From NCBI RefSeq assembly GCF_023094165.1, contig NZ_JALMDK010000004.1, forward strand, positions 744,001 to 808,000: a stretch of 64,000 nucleotides of DNA, read 5' to 3'. The notes below the pieces were generated by a model that saw only the letters and a list, made by a program, of their open reading frames with translations, was not told where the DNA came from and did not search any database. Positions 51,711 to 59,763 of the stretch are shown here, piece by piece. The stretch's first letter is position 1. Each line of letters opens with the position of its first letter. This DNA comes from Crossiella sp. S99.2 (lineage in GTDB: Bacteria; Actinomycetota; Actinomycetes; Mycobacteriales; Pseudonocardiaceae). The translations under genes were made by a program, and so were the position numbers.

Positions 51711-52697
51711 AAGCTTATTCGAATGGGCCGAAAAAGCCGAGTAATACCGACCAATCGCAATGGGAGTTCTCTAATTGATCCTCAAGATCAGTGCATACAT
51801 GCAGGTCAAGCCGGTGCCGAGACTCCAGGTTCACAATCATTGATAAGCCCCCGGATTGCCCCCACTGCCGCCAATCTCACCACTGGCCCGTCTAACCTTC
51901 CCGCTAATCCAGGCCGATTTTAATGGCGATTGAATCAAAACGAGAGAAGAAAGTAATAGGCGAGCAGCATCCAACTAAATTAGCGAAACTGGCATCAGTC
52001 TGCACCGAAATGGCCGGTAGCAAGGCTGTGGTCAACTGGGTGCGCACAGCGCGCCCAGTTGTCCATAGGCGCGCAGCCGCGCGCCCCCAGCCACCCACGC
52101 AGCGCAACCACTCCGGCGCGCGTCAGGACGTAAGTAGGCAGTCAGCGGCCTGTGAGGTGAGCGGGCTGGGTGGTTCCCCGGCCACAAGTGAGTCGCTGAG
52201 AGACGTGTGGCGGCTGGTTAGCTGCCCGCAACGGCACTGGCCTGGCGAAGGCAGGTGTGGTGCGCGGTGTTGTGGCCGCGCAGCGGCCTCGGGTGGCAGG
52301 CGCCCCCCTGGGGCGCCTGCCACCCGCATGTGGACAGCATCGGTGGTCGCCGCGTCAGCGGCGGCCACCGATACCGGCCTCGTGGGGTCCGGCTCGATGC
52401 CGGAGACCACGATCGGAACCATGCAAGGTGAGGTCACGGCGGAACCCGACGACCCTGTACACGCCGAAAGGTGACTGGCATACCCAGCTGAGGTTGCGGA
52501 GCGGTGATGTCTCACGGGAGCTCGTGACCGCTCGGCGGGACTCTGGCGTGGTAGCTGGTTGGGAGGCGACCGGTGGATTGCTGCGAGCTCCGCCATATCG
52601 TCTCCATGCGACTCGGCGATGTGCAGTGGGACCAGTGCCGCGTTGCAGGCCCGGCTGGGCGTTCAGTGTGAGCTGGCTCAGGCCAACCACGGTCCGA
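51711..52697. other. AT-richer intergenic region with several inverted repeats
   Basis: About 51715-52010 is clearly lower in GC than anything else in this half of the window. Inverted repeats at 52033-52061 (13 pairs, 3-nt loop), 52291-52325 and 52339-52372 follow. No frame has good support; a 25-codon plus frame near 52397-52474 is possible but weak. A replication-related or promoter function fits better than a gene. Confidence 0.45.
52291..52372. terminator. Two back-to-back strong hairpins
   Basis: GGGTGGCAGGCGCCCC - CCT - GGGGCGCCTGCCACCC (52291-52325, 16 bp) and ATCGGTGGTCGCCGC - GTCA - GCGGCGGCCACCGAT (52339-52372, 15 pairs with one wobble). Confidence 0.65.
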
Positions 52698-53171
52698 TCA
52701 CCACCATGGAGGCTCGCCGTCCCCCTCATGTGGTTCAGGGGCACACGCGGTCTGGCAGACCGCGGGCGTGAGGCCGAGCTGTGCCCATGCCTCAGCGCTT
52801 GGCTTGTCTCCGACATGGTCGCCGAGCTCTCGGCGACGCTGGCTCAGCGGGTGGTCCAGGGTGAGCGGGCGGTAAGCGAAGGTTTCAAGCGGGGCGTAGA
52901 GGATCAAGCTGGGGTCAGAGGTGATGCCGTCGCAGTCAAGGAGCTGGGCCGCGGTGAGGATCGCGTAGCCCAGGTGTCGGCTGGGATCGTCATCGGTGCT
53001 GCCGGGCAAGCGGTAGACGACGAGGACCTCGTACTCGTTCTCCTCCACTGTCTGACGGGCCAGGACTTGACCAGGGACCAGTTCCACCCACCCGGGCAAG
53101 GGAAGCCAGGGGCAGTCACCGGAGTAGGTCGTTGCGCACATCAGCGCGAGGGGCGGGTTCGGATAGCTCAC
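52698..53171 (-). CDS. Leading-region hypothetical protein
   Basis: GTG 53171 has AAGGAGA upstream, which decides it over the longer frame. 157 residues; beta-rich centre ('PGWVELVPGQVLARQTVEENEYEVLVVYRLPGSTDDD...HLGYAILTAAQLL'), Pro-rich end. No known motif. Confidence 0.6.
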   Translation of the reverse strand: MSYPNPPLALMCATTYSGDCPWLPLPGWVELVPGQVLARQTVEENEYEVLVVYRLPGSTDDDPSRHLGYAILTAAQLLDCDGITSDPSLILYAPLETFAYRPLTLDHPLSQRRRELGDHVGDKPSAEAWAQLGLTPAVCQTACAPEPHEGDGEPPWW

Positions 53172-53460
53172 GTGTCTCCTTGGTGATCGGCAAGCCGGGG
53201 CCCAGGGCATAGGTGAGCCGGTGTGGCTGAGGCTGCTGGGGGCCAGGTCGTGATTGCTATCGCAGATCGGCCAGTGGCAGTGTGGATCGGTCGGTGCGAC
53301 TTGTGCGCAGGCTGCTGTTGCCTAGCACGCCACAGCCTGGGGTAGCATTCTGGCGGTCGGGCGTTTCACGTGCCGATGCGATGTGGCTGGTTCCTGTGAT
53401 AACCCCTCAGTTTCTCGAAAACGGAGAGGCGCCTACGCGTGAGCCTGGCGGGAGGCAGCC

Positions 53461-53500
53461 GCTGTGGCCCGCCGAGCCTTGTGGCTCGGCGGGCCACAGC
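53461..53500. terminator. 18-bp perfect terminator hairpin
   Basis: GCTGTGGCCCGCCGAGCC - TTGT - complement, followed on the plus strand by CTTTT-type Ts. It is 70 nt past the stop of the small minus-strand gene. The T run fits termination of rightward transcripts as well. Confidence 0.7.
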
Positions 53501-53569
53501 TTTTCAGCGACACCGTAGGGCACGGTCCTGGGAGGGGAGCCTAGGTGTCTGGTCTGTTGTCAGCTCAGG

Positions 53570-53692
53570 TCATTCGCTGCCTTCGGCGGGGTCGGCAGGC
53601 GTCGGCGGCGGGTTCAGCAGGTGGTCCGCCTTCTCGGCCTGCTGGGCCTGCTGGTTGGTGTCCTCGAACAGGCGGTCGTCTTTGCCTGACAT
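53570..53692 (-). CDS. Small 40-residue acidic/Gln-rich protein
   Basis: ATG 53692 has a perfect AAGGAGA site 6 nt upstream. The peptide begins MSGKDDRLFEDTNQQAQQAE and ends PADPAEGSE. Clear ribosome site, natural composition and flanking hairpins support it, though it is below the usual length cut-off. Function unknown. Confidence 0.6.
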   Translation of the reverse strand: MSGKDDRLFEDTNQQAQQAEKADHLLNPPPTPADPAEGSE

Positions 53693-53917
53693 TGTTTCTC
53701 CTTGGTGTGTGATGGTGTGCGGCATCGCGTGGTGCGCTGATGCCTGGTCTGAGTGGTTGCGCTGTCCGCGGCGCGGTGACTGCGCTGATGTGTGCGGGGG
53801 CGCGACCAGTTCTGGGTGAGGTGAGGAGCCCAGGGCTCTCCGTGCTCTGCTGCCACGGGTCTGGCCTGGTCCGCAGATGGAGCTGGCGTGTTGCGGCGCT
53901 GGTATTCCAGGGCTGGG

Positions 53918-53950
53918 GCCGGTGAGGAGCCCGCAGGGCTCGTCACCGGC
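53918..53950. terminator. Hairpin after the 280-residue gene
   Basis: GCCGGTGA / GAGCCC - GCA - GGGCTC / TCACCGGC with one G:G mismatch, about 100 nt past the stop at 54052. Confidence 0.65.
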
Positions 53951-54051
53951 GCTTTACTGGCCGGATTCGGCTAGCTCAGGTTTCCAGCCTGCTGTGGGCT
54001 GATTCGCCGTGCTTGAACTCTTCGCCGGGAAGCGGTGAGGCAGCGCGCCTG

Positions 54052-54894
54052 TCAGAGCAGAAGCTCGGCAATGTTGCGGAGGGTCTTGATGTGCTGGGCA
54101 AGCAGACGCCGGAGTTCGGGCCGGTCAGTCGGCCACGAGGTCTCAATCCCGAGCAGGGTGCCGTCGATGTCGGCGCCGGAGAGCAGTATCCCGCCCATCT
54201 CGGGCAGTGACTTGATGGGCTGAAGGCGGTGCGTGGGGCGGGTCAGCCACTGGAGGTAGTGGAGGGTGAACTCACTGATCTGCTTGTCGGATGCCTGGAT
54301 CGGAAGTCGAGGCTGGGACTTGGTGCTGCGTTCGAGCAGTTCTGCGTCGGTGAGGGCGCTGTGTTCTGGCAGGAACGCTCGGCCGGCCGTCCGTGCGGCC
54401 AGTACTACAAGCAGTGCCATGGACTGCGCCTTGGTCTTCAGCTTGTCCAGCGGCATCGTTCTGGGGTTCGAGAGGGTTGTTCCGATGGCAATGCACTGCC
54501 AGATCAGGTACTGGGCGTAGCCAGTGAGGAGGTCGGTGACATCGCGGAGTGAGAACCTGGGCTTGAGCATGTGGTGCAGTCGCGCGGTGTTCCCGGCGAT
54601 GGCAGTGGCGAACCACGGAAGGACTGCGGCGGATGTGGCGTGAACGTCGAAGTGGACAGTGTTGTCGGGCCTGCTTTCCAGTTCATCGAGGCCCAGCAGG
54701 TCATCGACGATCACCGCCATGCCTGCGGGTGTCCGTACGGTCCAGTACGTCAGGCCGCGGTCGGGGTGACGAGCCTCGGGGAGCCCGAAGACCTCCTTGG
54801 CTGTCCGGTAGGTCGTGGGGAGGATGCCAATACACGGACCACCAGGCCAGTCTGCGGGGAGATCGATGCTGCCGTCACGTTCGATCGAGGTCAT
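54052..54894 (-). CDS. Leading-region hypothetical protein, 280 residues
   Basis: ATG 54894 after GGAGGAAGG. N-terminal beta-rich part (to ~110: 'GGPCIGILPTTYRTAKEVFGLPEA...MAVIVDDLLGLDELE') and a helical C-terminal half, without membrane segments. Not recognised. It is preceded by the 19-residue frame and its hairpin. Confidence 0.6.
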   Translation of the reverse strand: MTSIERDGSIDLPADWPGGPCIGILPTTYRTAKEVFGLPEARHPDRGLTYWTVRTPAGMAVIVDDLLGLDELESRPDNTVHFDVHATSAAVLPWFATAIAGNTARLHHMLKPRFSLRDVTDLLTGYAQYLIWQCIAIGTTLSNPRTMPLDKLKTKAQSMALLVVLAARTAGRAFLPEHSALTDAELLERSTKSQPRLPIQASDKQISEFTLHYLQWLTRPTHRLQPIKSLPEMGGILLSGADIDGTLLGIETSWPTDRPELRRLLAQHIKTLRNIAELLL

Positions 54895-54999
54895 CTTGTC
54901 CTTCCTCCTGCAGCGGAGTGAGGGAGCGGTGTGGTGTCAGCGCGGATAGAGGCGAGCAGGGACTGCGTTGTGGTGGGCGCTGCTGACGTGGGGAGAGGG

Positions 55000-55036
55000 G
55001 CGGCCGCCGCCACAGGGGGGAGGGGGCGGCGGCCGC
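55000..55036. terminator. GC hairpin just after the 19-residue frame
   Basis: GCGGCCGCCGCC and GGCGGCGGCCGC, perfect 12-bp stem, 10 nt beyond the micro-ORF stop and 106 nt before the next gene. Confidence 0.65.
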
Positions 55037-55046
55037 TGGTGTGCCT

Positions 55047-55106
55047 CTAGTGACCGGTCTTGGCCCAGTCGGCACCTTCGCGCTGCGCGAGTCGGTGTGT
55101 GGTCAT
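55047..55106 (-). CDS. 19-residue peptide (possible leader or small protein)
   Basis: ATG 55106 preceded by GGAGAGAGGAG. Sequence MTTHRLAQREGADWAKTGH. It is followed 10 nt later by a strong GC hairpin and then by the 280-residue gene. The order (peptide, hairpin, gene) is that of an attenuator leader, but an independent tiny protein is equally possible. Confidence 0.45.
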   Translation of the reverse strand: MTTHRLAQREGADWAKTGH

Positions 55107-55561
55107 GTTTTTCTCCTCTCTCCTTTGTGGACTGTTGGATTGACCTGATGCGAGCTGCTTGCTCGTATCAGGACATCTGGTGGCCGGTGCGCTGCGCGAG
55201 GACCTTCACCGCGGGTAGCCCGCGTGGTCCGTCGGGTGTAGCGCGGGCAGGCGTGCTCTGGCGCGGGCTGCGACCGCTAGTGCTGTCGCTGCGTTGCTGC
55301 GCGGACAGCTGGGACTTATCCGTGTGGTGGGCGAGGTGTTGGCGGCGCAGTTGGCGGTGGCGTTGTCCGGCCGGTTGCGGCGAGTTCCCCGTGCCTGGCA
55401 TGACTGAGCCAGTCGTGGATGCGGTGCTCGGTGGGCATGAGCAGGCCGGGATGCGCAGGCGGGCTTGCGATCTGTCTGCGGTGGGCTCAGCTGCCCCGGC
55501 ACTCAGCCGTGATCGTCTACTTCGGAGTGTCCGCTGGGGACTGGATGTGGCTGGGTAAGGG
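55107..55561. other. Gap of about 450 bp without a convincing gene
   Basis: Rightward frames look Leu/Ala-rich (55230-55405) but have no start with a ribosome site. A small inverted repeat (CTGAT-CGAGC / GCTCG-ATCAG) is at about 55146-55171. Confidence 0.35.
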
Positions 55562-55605
55562 GCAAGACCCCGGCCGGACAGGGGGGTGGCCGGCCGGGGC
55601 CTTGC
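55562..55605. terminator. Hairpin after the first CGLDCT-tail gene
   Basis: GCAAG-CCCCGGCCGG pairs with CCGGCCGGGG-CTTGC, one mismatch, 54 nt past the stop. Confidence 0.65.
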
Positions 55606-55658
55606 GGGCAGGCGTTTCGGGGTCACCCGGGGGAGGTGACGCCTGCCCATTCAGGAAG

Positions 55659-56438
55659 TCAGGTGCAATCCAGGCCGCATCCGTTGCACAGCAGAAAGAA
55701 ACCGCCGCCGTACCAGGATCGGCTGTCTTCAGCGGTGCATTCTTCTGGTGAGCTGGCCGGCCACGGCGATCCGGCGATGTCGAGGAACCTGTTGTGGGGG
55801 TAGATGTGTTCTCGGTCCGGTCCGTGGCGGCGGTCCGTGGCGTAAGTGCGCAGGGTCATGCTGAACCAGTTGCAGTGCGCGGCGTCGTCGACACGGCGAT
55901 CCAGGTCGCGGCGACGGTGGTCGGTGAGGCTGGAGTCAACGCGGCCCAGCCAAGCGCGCACGGCCTCACCCATGGCCGCGGTCTGCGCTTGCTGCAGCTG
56001 GACTGCCGCAACCCCCATGGGCGGGATCAGCATGACCAGGTGACTGCTCGGGCTGTAGGTCTCCCATCCGAGTACACCGACATCGCCGAGGAAGCCGCCG
56101 AAGTCGAGCGTGCGAACTGCCGCTCGCAACTGCCACATGAGCGGCAGCGTGATCGCCGGCGGGGAGTCGGCCGAGACCGCGGGGCCGTCTGCGGTGAGAA
56201 TGCCTTGCAGTTCCCGCGGCCCCGGCCCGCTCTTGCTGATGGTGATCGCGAAAGCGCGAGGGTGGATCTGCAAGGCCAGCTGGCTGACTTCGGCCAGACG
56301 AAGAGGGTAGGTCCGGACCAGCATGGAACGGAACTCATCGAGTTGTCGCTGGGCCTCGTCACTGCGGGGGTTGATGAAGGCGGCGTATTCACGGAGAAAC
56401 GTGACGTACTTGAGAATGTCGGGTGAAAGCGGGAACAC
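55659..56438 (-). CDS. Leading-region protein with C-terminal LLCxxCGLDCT tail (A)
   Basis: GTG 56438 with GGAG closely upstream. 259 residues; helical N-terminus, a mid-section 'LGDVGVLGWETYSPSSHLVMLIPPMGVAAVQLQQAQ', and 'DRREH/DREHIYPHNRFLDIAGSPW' near the end. The last residues are SWYGGGFFLLCNGCGLDCT. The final 11 match those of the otherwise unrelated protein at 59764 except for the two residues between the first cysteines. The tail could be a zinc, disulfide, processing or lipidation site. Main domain not recognised. Confidence 0.65.
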   Translation of the reverse strand: MFPLSPDILKYVTFLREYAAFINPRSDEAQRQLDEFRSMLVRTYPLRLAEVSQLALQIHPRAFAITISKSGPGPRELQGILTADGPAVSADSPPAITLPLMWQLRAAVRTLDFGGFLGDVGVLGWETYSPSSHLVMLIPPMGVAAVQLQQAQTAAMGEAVRAWLGRVDSSLTDHRRRDLDRRVDDAAHCNWFSMTLRTYATDRRHGPDREHIYPHNRFLDIAGSPWPASSPEECTAEDSRSWYGGGFFLLCNGCGLDCT

Positions 56439-56520
56439 AGGACTCCAACCGATGTCGTGACCTGCCCTGGCGTCCTCGACGGTTGCCGGGGTGGGGCTGG
56501 TGGGTGAGTGGGCTCGCTAG

Positions 56521-56581
56521 ACCAGGTCTGCGGGGGTGGGGTCGAGCCGCCATGGCTCGGCCCCACCCCCGCAGACCTGGT
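56521..56581. terminator. 61-nt near-perfect hairpin (27 pairs)
   Basis: ACCAGGTCTGCGGGGGTGGGG (with CGAGCC further in) pairs with its complement through 56581; a single mismatch near the loop. The longest stem in the window. It lies between the SLOG fusion gene and the next cistron. Confidence 0.75.
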
Positions 56582-56695
56582 TCACTGGGCTCGCCCACCC
56601 GCCAGCTCTGCCCCGGCCTGCTCACCTCATCCGCTGCCTGCTTGTGGGGTCAGCGCTGTGAGCGGGGGCTTCGGTGTTTGTGCACCGGTGGGTGG

Positions 56696-57403
56696 TCATG
56701 TCGTGAGCGAGGAGCGGAAGATCCTGGTCTCGATTCCCGCTTTCCGGGCGAGGGTGACGGTGTTGCTCGCGCCGGGTGAGTTGTCACGGATGAACGCCAG
56801 GCACAGGTCCGCACCGGCCCTCACCATCTCCTCGTTCCGTACGAATCCCGCAGGCTGGAGATGACGGTTCCAGTCCGCTGGATGGCGCTCGACCCTTCCG
56901 CCCCAACGGGTCCAGCACGCCTCACACAACGCGTCCGCGCCCTTCGGGCGGGCACCTGCGATCAGGAGCGAGTCCGGGTTCCACACTTCGGCCAGCGCGG
57001 CGCGAATCATCGCCCGGTCGGCCCACCTCCGGGATCCTGTGATCAGGATCCGTCGTCCCGTACCTCGGTTCGGGACGAGAGTTCGGCAGCGAATCCGCTG
57101 CCCCTGCCTGTTGGTCGCCAGCATTGTCGGGTTGAGCGTCAGTGTGCGTTCTGCTGCCAGCCGTGCGAGCACGTCGCCGTGGCAGGTGTGCGGGGCGCAC
57201 CAGCATCCGAGGGTTTTGCCCGTGAGTTCGCTGAGCGCGGCGATCAGTGCGGGCTGGGCGAGTAGCCACTGCTCGTAGCGTTGGATCACTTGCTCGCGGT
57301 TGCCATCCCGACCGATAACGAAGGGGTTGCCCCACTTGGACGGTCGGCCGATGTAGATGTCGTAGGGTGAATAGCTGCAGTGCACTACCAGCGGGTGCGC
57401 CAT
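56696..57403 (-). CDS. DUF4326-SLOG (DUF2493) fusion protein
   Basis: ATG 57403. Residues ~1-95 are DUF4326: 'DIYIGRPSKWGNPFVIGRDGNREQVIQRYEQWL...GKTLGCWCAPHTCHGDVLARL'. Residues ~115-230 are a YspA-like SLOG domain: 'RRILITGSRRWADRAMI...LLIAGARPKGADALCEACW...VERHPADWNRH...AGFVRNEEMVRAGADLCLAFIRDNSPGASNTVTLARKAGI', a Rossmann fold that binds or cleaves nucleotide derivatives. The pair of domains is predicted to handle modified nucleotides or NAD-linked products. The next gene also carries a SLOG domain. Confidence 0.85.
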   Translation of the reverse strand: MAHPLVVHCSYSPYDIYIGRPSKWGNPFVIGRDGNREQVIQRYEQWLLAQPALIAALSELTGKTLGCWCAPHTCHGDVLARLAAERTLTLNPTMLATNRQGQRIRCRTLVPNRGTGRRILITGSRRWADRAMIRAALAEVWNPDSLLIAGARPKGADALCEACWTRWGGRVERHPADWNRHLQPAGFVRNEEMVRAGADLCLAFIRDNSPGASNTVTLARKAGIETRIFRSSLTT

Positions 57404-57505
57404 CCTCTGCCCCTTTACCTCTTGCGAACTCCAGCCACGTCCACCTGGTGGCGGCTATCGAGCGAGTTGGGCCCGAGCGAGTGTTCGGTCTGCGGTGCGG
57501 CTGTT

Positions 57506-57546
57506 CCGTCCGGTACCGGCCTTCGGCGCAGGCGGGTACCGGACGG
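57506..57546. terminator. Hairpin after the NADAR-SLOG gene
   Basis: CCGTCCGGTACC-GCC - TTCGGCGCA - GGC-GGTACCGGACGG; 15 pairs, 16 nt from the stop. Confidence 0.7.
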
Positions 57547-57561
57547 CAGAGGTGGTTGTGC

Positions 57562-58602
57562 TCAGCGTGGCTGGGGATTGAGCCGTGAGGCCTGGCCGGT
57601 GTGTGGGTCGATGAGGATGACCGGGCGGTCGAGCCGGGCCGTCTGCACGGCCTCGTAGGATGCACCGCTGAAGATCCGGGAGTCCAGAACGGCGACGACC
57701 AGGTCGGCGTCGCGGACCATCCACCGGCTACGGGCGGCCATGCAGCCGGCGTTGTAAGTGCCGGGGAGGGCGGTGACCCGGTCGGCCAGTGCGGTCACGT
57801 GCTGATGCTCTGCCTGGTCCGCCTCGTCCCACCTGGCGCTCTGGCGGGTGTGGGGCTGATACATCCAGACTGCCGCGCCCTGAGCATGGGCAGCCTGGGC
57901 CCACCACAGATCGCTGCCTCGGGCGCCGCCGCTGATGGCCACCTGCATGCGGTACTCGCGGGTGAGTCTGGCCGCGACCCGGTGGAGTTCCTCTCGCACC
58001 CAGTCAGCGCTGCCCGCGGGCAGCTTCTCGGGGCTGTGGCCGATGCAGGCGACCCTGACCCAGCCTCGGGGCTGGCTGGGGCGGAGGGCCGCCCGCAGGG
58101 ACATCAGGTATCGGCCGTAGCGATTGCCTCCGGGGGTCGTGGCGTGTGAGGGGCAGGAGCAGCATCCCCAGTCCAGTTCGTGGTGCTCGTCCCGAGCGAC
58201 CAGGAGCGCGTCGCCGGTGGAGAGGAGCAGTTCGCGCAGAGCTGGGGCGGCGAACCTGGCTTCCAGTACGGCTTTCATCGCCTGGAACTGGCGGTGTTCC
58301 CTCCAGTAGGGGACTTCCTGTACCTGGTCGACTCGCTCGGGCAGGTGCAGCTCGTGGGCGTTGTCTCCCCAAGCGGCCAGGTGGCTTCCTTTGCGCCAGG
58401 CCTCTACTGGGGTCACGGTTCGCTGGAGGAGCTTGCGGGTTGCTGGAAGCACGAAGCGGCTGGCGGCCACGGCTGCTGCCGCGGAGTTGTAGGTGATGCC
58501 GTCCCAGGTCACGGGAGTCCGGGCGAACAGCGACAGCGGTGCGTAGTCCTCAGTGAAGCCGTCGACAAGGTCGAGTCGTTGGTCGTGGTAGATCGTGGTC
58601 AT
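57562..58602 (-). CDS. NADAR-SLOG fusion protein
   Basis: ATG 58602 (MTTIYHDQRL) after GAGGGTGAG. Residues ~10-150 read as a NADAR domain: 'APLSLFARTPVTWDGITYNSAAAAVAASRF...', 'YWREHRQFQAMKAVLEARFAAPALRELLLSTGDALLVARDEHHELDWGCC'. Proteins of this family act on ADP-ribosyl/NAD-type substrates, and some reverse guanine ADP-ribosylation. Residues ~180-340 are a YpsA-type SLOG domain ('VRVACIGHSPEKL...MQVAISGGARGSDLWWAQAA...VAVLDSRIFSGASYEAVQTARLDRPVILIDP'). Assignment of NADAR is by eye. Confidence 0.75.
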   Translation of the reverse strand: MTTIYHDQRLDLVDGFTEDYAPLSLFARTPVTWDGITYNSAAAAVAASRFVLPATRKLLQRTVTPVEAWRKGSHLAAWGDNAHELHLPERVDQVQEVPYWREHRQFQAMKAVLEARFAAPALRELLLSTGDALLVARDEHHELDWGCCSCPSHATTPGGNRYGRYLMSLRAALRPSQPRGWVRVACIGHSPEKLPAGSADWVREELHRVAARLTREYRMQVAISGGARGSDLWWAQAAHAQGAAVWMYQPHTRQSARWDEADQAEHQHVTALADRVTALPGTYNAGCMAARSRWMVRDADLVVAVLDSRIFSGASYEAVQTARLDRPVILIDPHTGQASRLNPQPR

Positions 58603-58695
58603 CAGGCTCACCCTCAGCATCTCGGCCCGCAGCACAGCGGTGTGAAGCACCCGTTGGTGCTGGGTGCGTGGACGAGCGGGGGTGAGCATGGTGTT

Positions 58696-58746
58696 GGGGT
58701 GGGGGTGGGTGCCTACGGCCTGCATCGGAAGCTCCACCCCCACCCC
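58696..58746. terminator. Hairpin after the 140-residue gene
   Basis: GGGGTGGGGGTGG and CCACCCCCACCCC, 13-bp stem with a 25-nt loop. The G arm could also form a quadruplex. Confidence 0.6.
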
Positions 58747-58902
58747 GGCGCCATGCTGTGCTGGGGAGTTCGCGCACCCAGCACCAGCGGTCGCCCGGAT
58801 CCACAGACCCCACTCTTGTGGTGGTCAGTCGCGAGGTGCTTACGCGGCAGGGTGGTTGTCGGCGGCTGCCTGGCGGGCTTTGTCGCAGTTGGCTCTCTGC
58901 GG

Positions 58903-59325
58903 TCATACTGGGCTGTTGAAGGCGCGGAGAGCCTCAGGGGGTGCCAAAGGAACTACCCACTGGATGGCGCCATGTTCCCGCCAGCTCAGGCGTCCCAGAT
59001 CAGCAGCGACAAGCACGGCCTTGCTCAGATAGGTTCTGCACCGATCTGCCACTTGGAACCACCGCAGGCCTTGTGGGGTGCGACAGTCTCTCCAGCGAGC
59101 TGGTGCCGGATCGGCGTGGATCACTTCCTCGCCAATGCCGAGACCTGCCACCGACACCACGGGGTGGCGGTAGTCGACGATGAGATCCGTTGCGGCAGGC
59201 TCGAAACAGCGCACTAGTCTGGTTATTTCCAGCTGGATCAAGGGATAGCAGGCTTGGACCATGTGTGCGGCGAGTTCGTCCAGGCTCCTGTCCAGTTCGC
59301 GTTGGATCGGGTGACGCTGCGACAT
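58903..59325 (-). CDS. Leading-region hypothetical protein, 140 residues
   Basis: ATG 59325 after GAAGGAACC. Helical N-terminus ('RELDRSLDELAAHMVQACYPLIQLEITRLVRCF') and a small beta region. No motif known to me. Flanked by hairpins on both sides. Confidence 0.55.
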   Translation of the reverse strand: MSQRHPIQRELDRSLDELAAHMVQACYPLIQLEITRLVRCFEPAATDLIVDYRHPVVSVAGLGIGEEVIHADPAPARWRDCRTPQGLRWFQVADRCRTYLSKAVLVAADLGRLSWREHGAIQWVVPLAPPEALRAFNSPV

Positions 59326-59371
59326 GGCGGGTTCCTTCGCGATAGTGCTCAAGCAGGGCAAGGGAAAGGGG

Positions 59372-59407
59372 GCGGCCCCGGCCGGTGAGGAAGCTGGCCG
59401 GGGCCGC
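59372..59407. terminator. Hairpin upstream of the 140-residue gene
   Basis: GCGGCCCCGGCC and GGCCGGGGCCGC, perfect 12-bp stem, 46 nt before the start at 59325. Confidence 0.65.
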
Positions 59408-59504
59408 GGTGGACTGGTGCGAAGCACCGTCCTGGCTGTGAGTGTTGGCGTTGTGACCCGCCAGAGACTTGCTGTCGTGGCGACCTGGCTAGCCGTTCGC
59501 TCTG

Positions 59505-59726
59505 TTAGCCAGAGAGCACGGAAAACCTCTGCCGTGTGAGCTGCTGTCGACCGACATCCACGGCAGCGGGTCGCGGCGGATCGGCCCGGATGTCCTGGCG
59601 GTGCTGTGGCAAGCTCCTGGCGCGGTCGGCTGTACGGGGAGTCGCGGTGGTGGACTGAACCGTGAGTTCGGTCAGCAGCTGCAGAACTCGCTTCGAGGTA
59701 GCGGCGGAGTTCCTTGTCCCCTTCAC
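59505..59726 (-). CDS. Possible small basic protein
   Basis: GTG 59726, 73 codons, with a weak TAGGTG site. Composition is basic and Gln/Arg/Thr-rich (RVLQLLTELTVQSTTATPRTADRARSLPQHRQ). Placed between two hairpin-bounded cistrons where a gene is otherwise missing; real coding is uncertain. Confidence 0.35.
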   Translation of the reverse strand: MKGTRNSAATSKRVLQLLTELTVQSTTATPRTADRARSLPQHRQDIRADPPRPAAVDVGRQQLTRQRFSVLSG

Positions 59727-59763
59727 CTACCGGCGATCGTCATTCACTGGGATCAGGAGCCGA

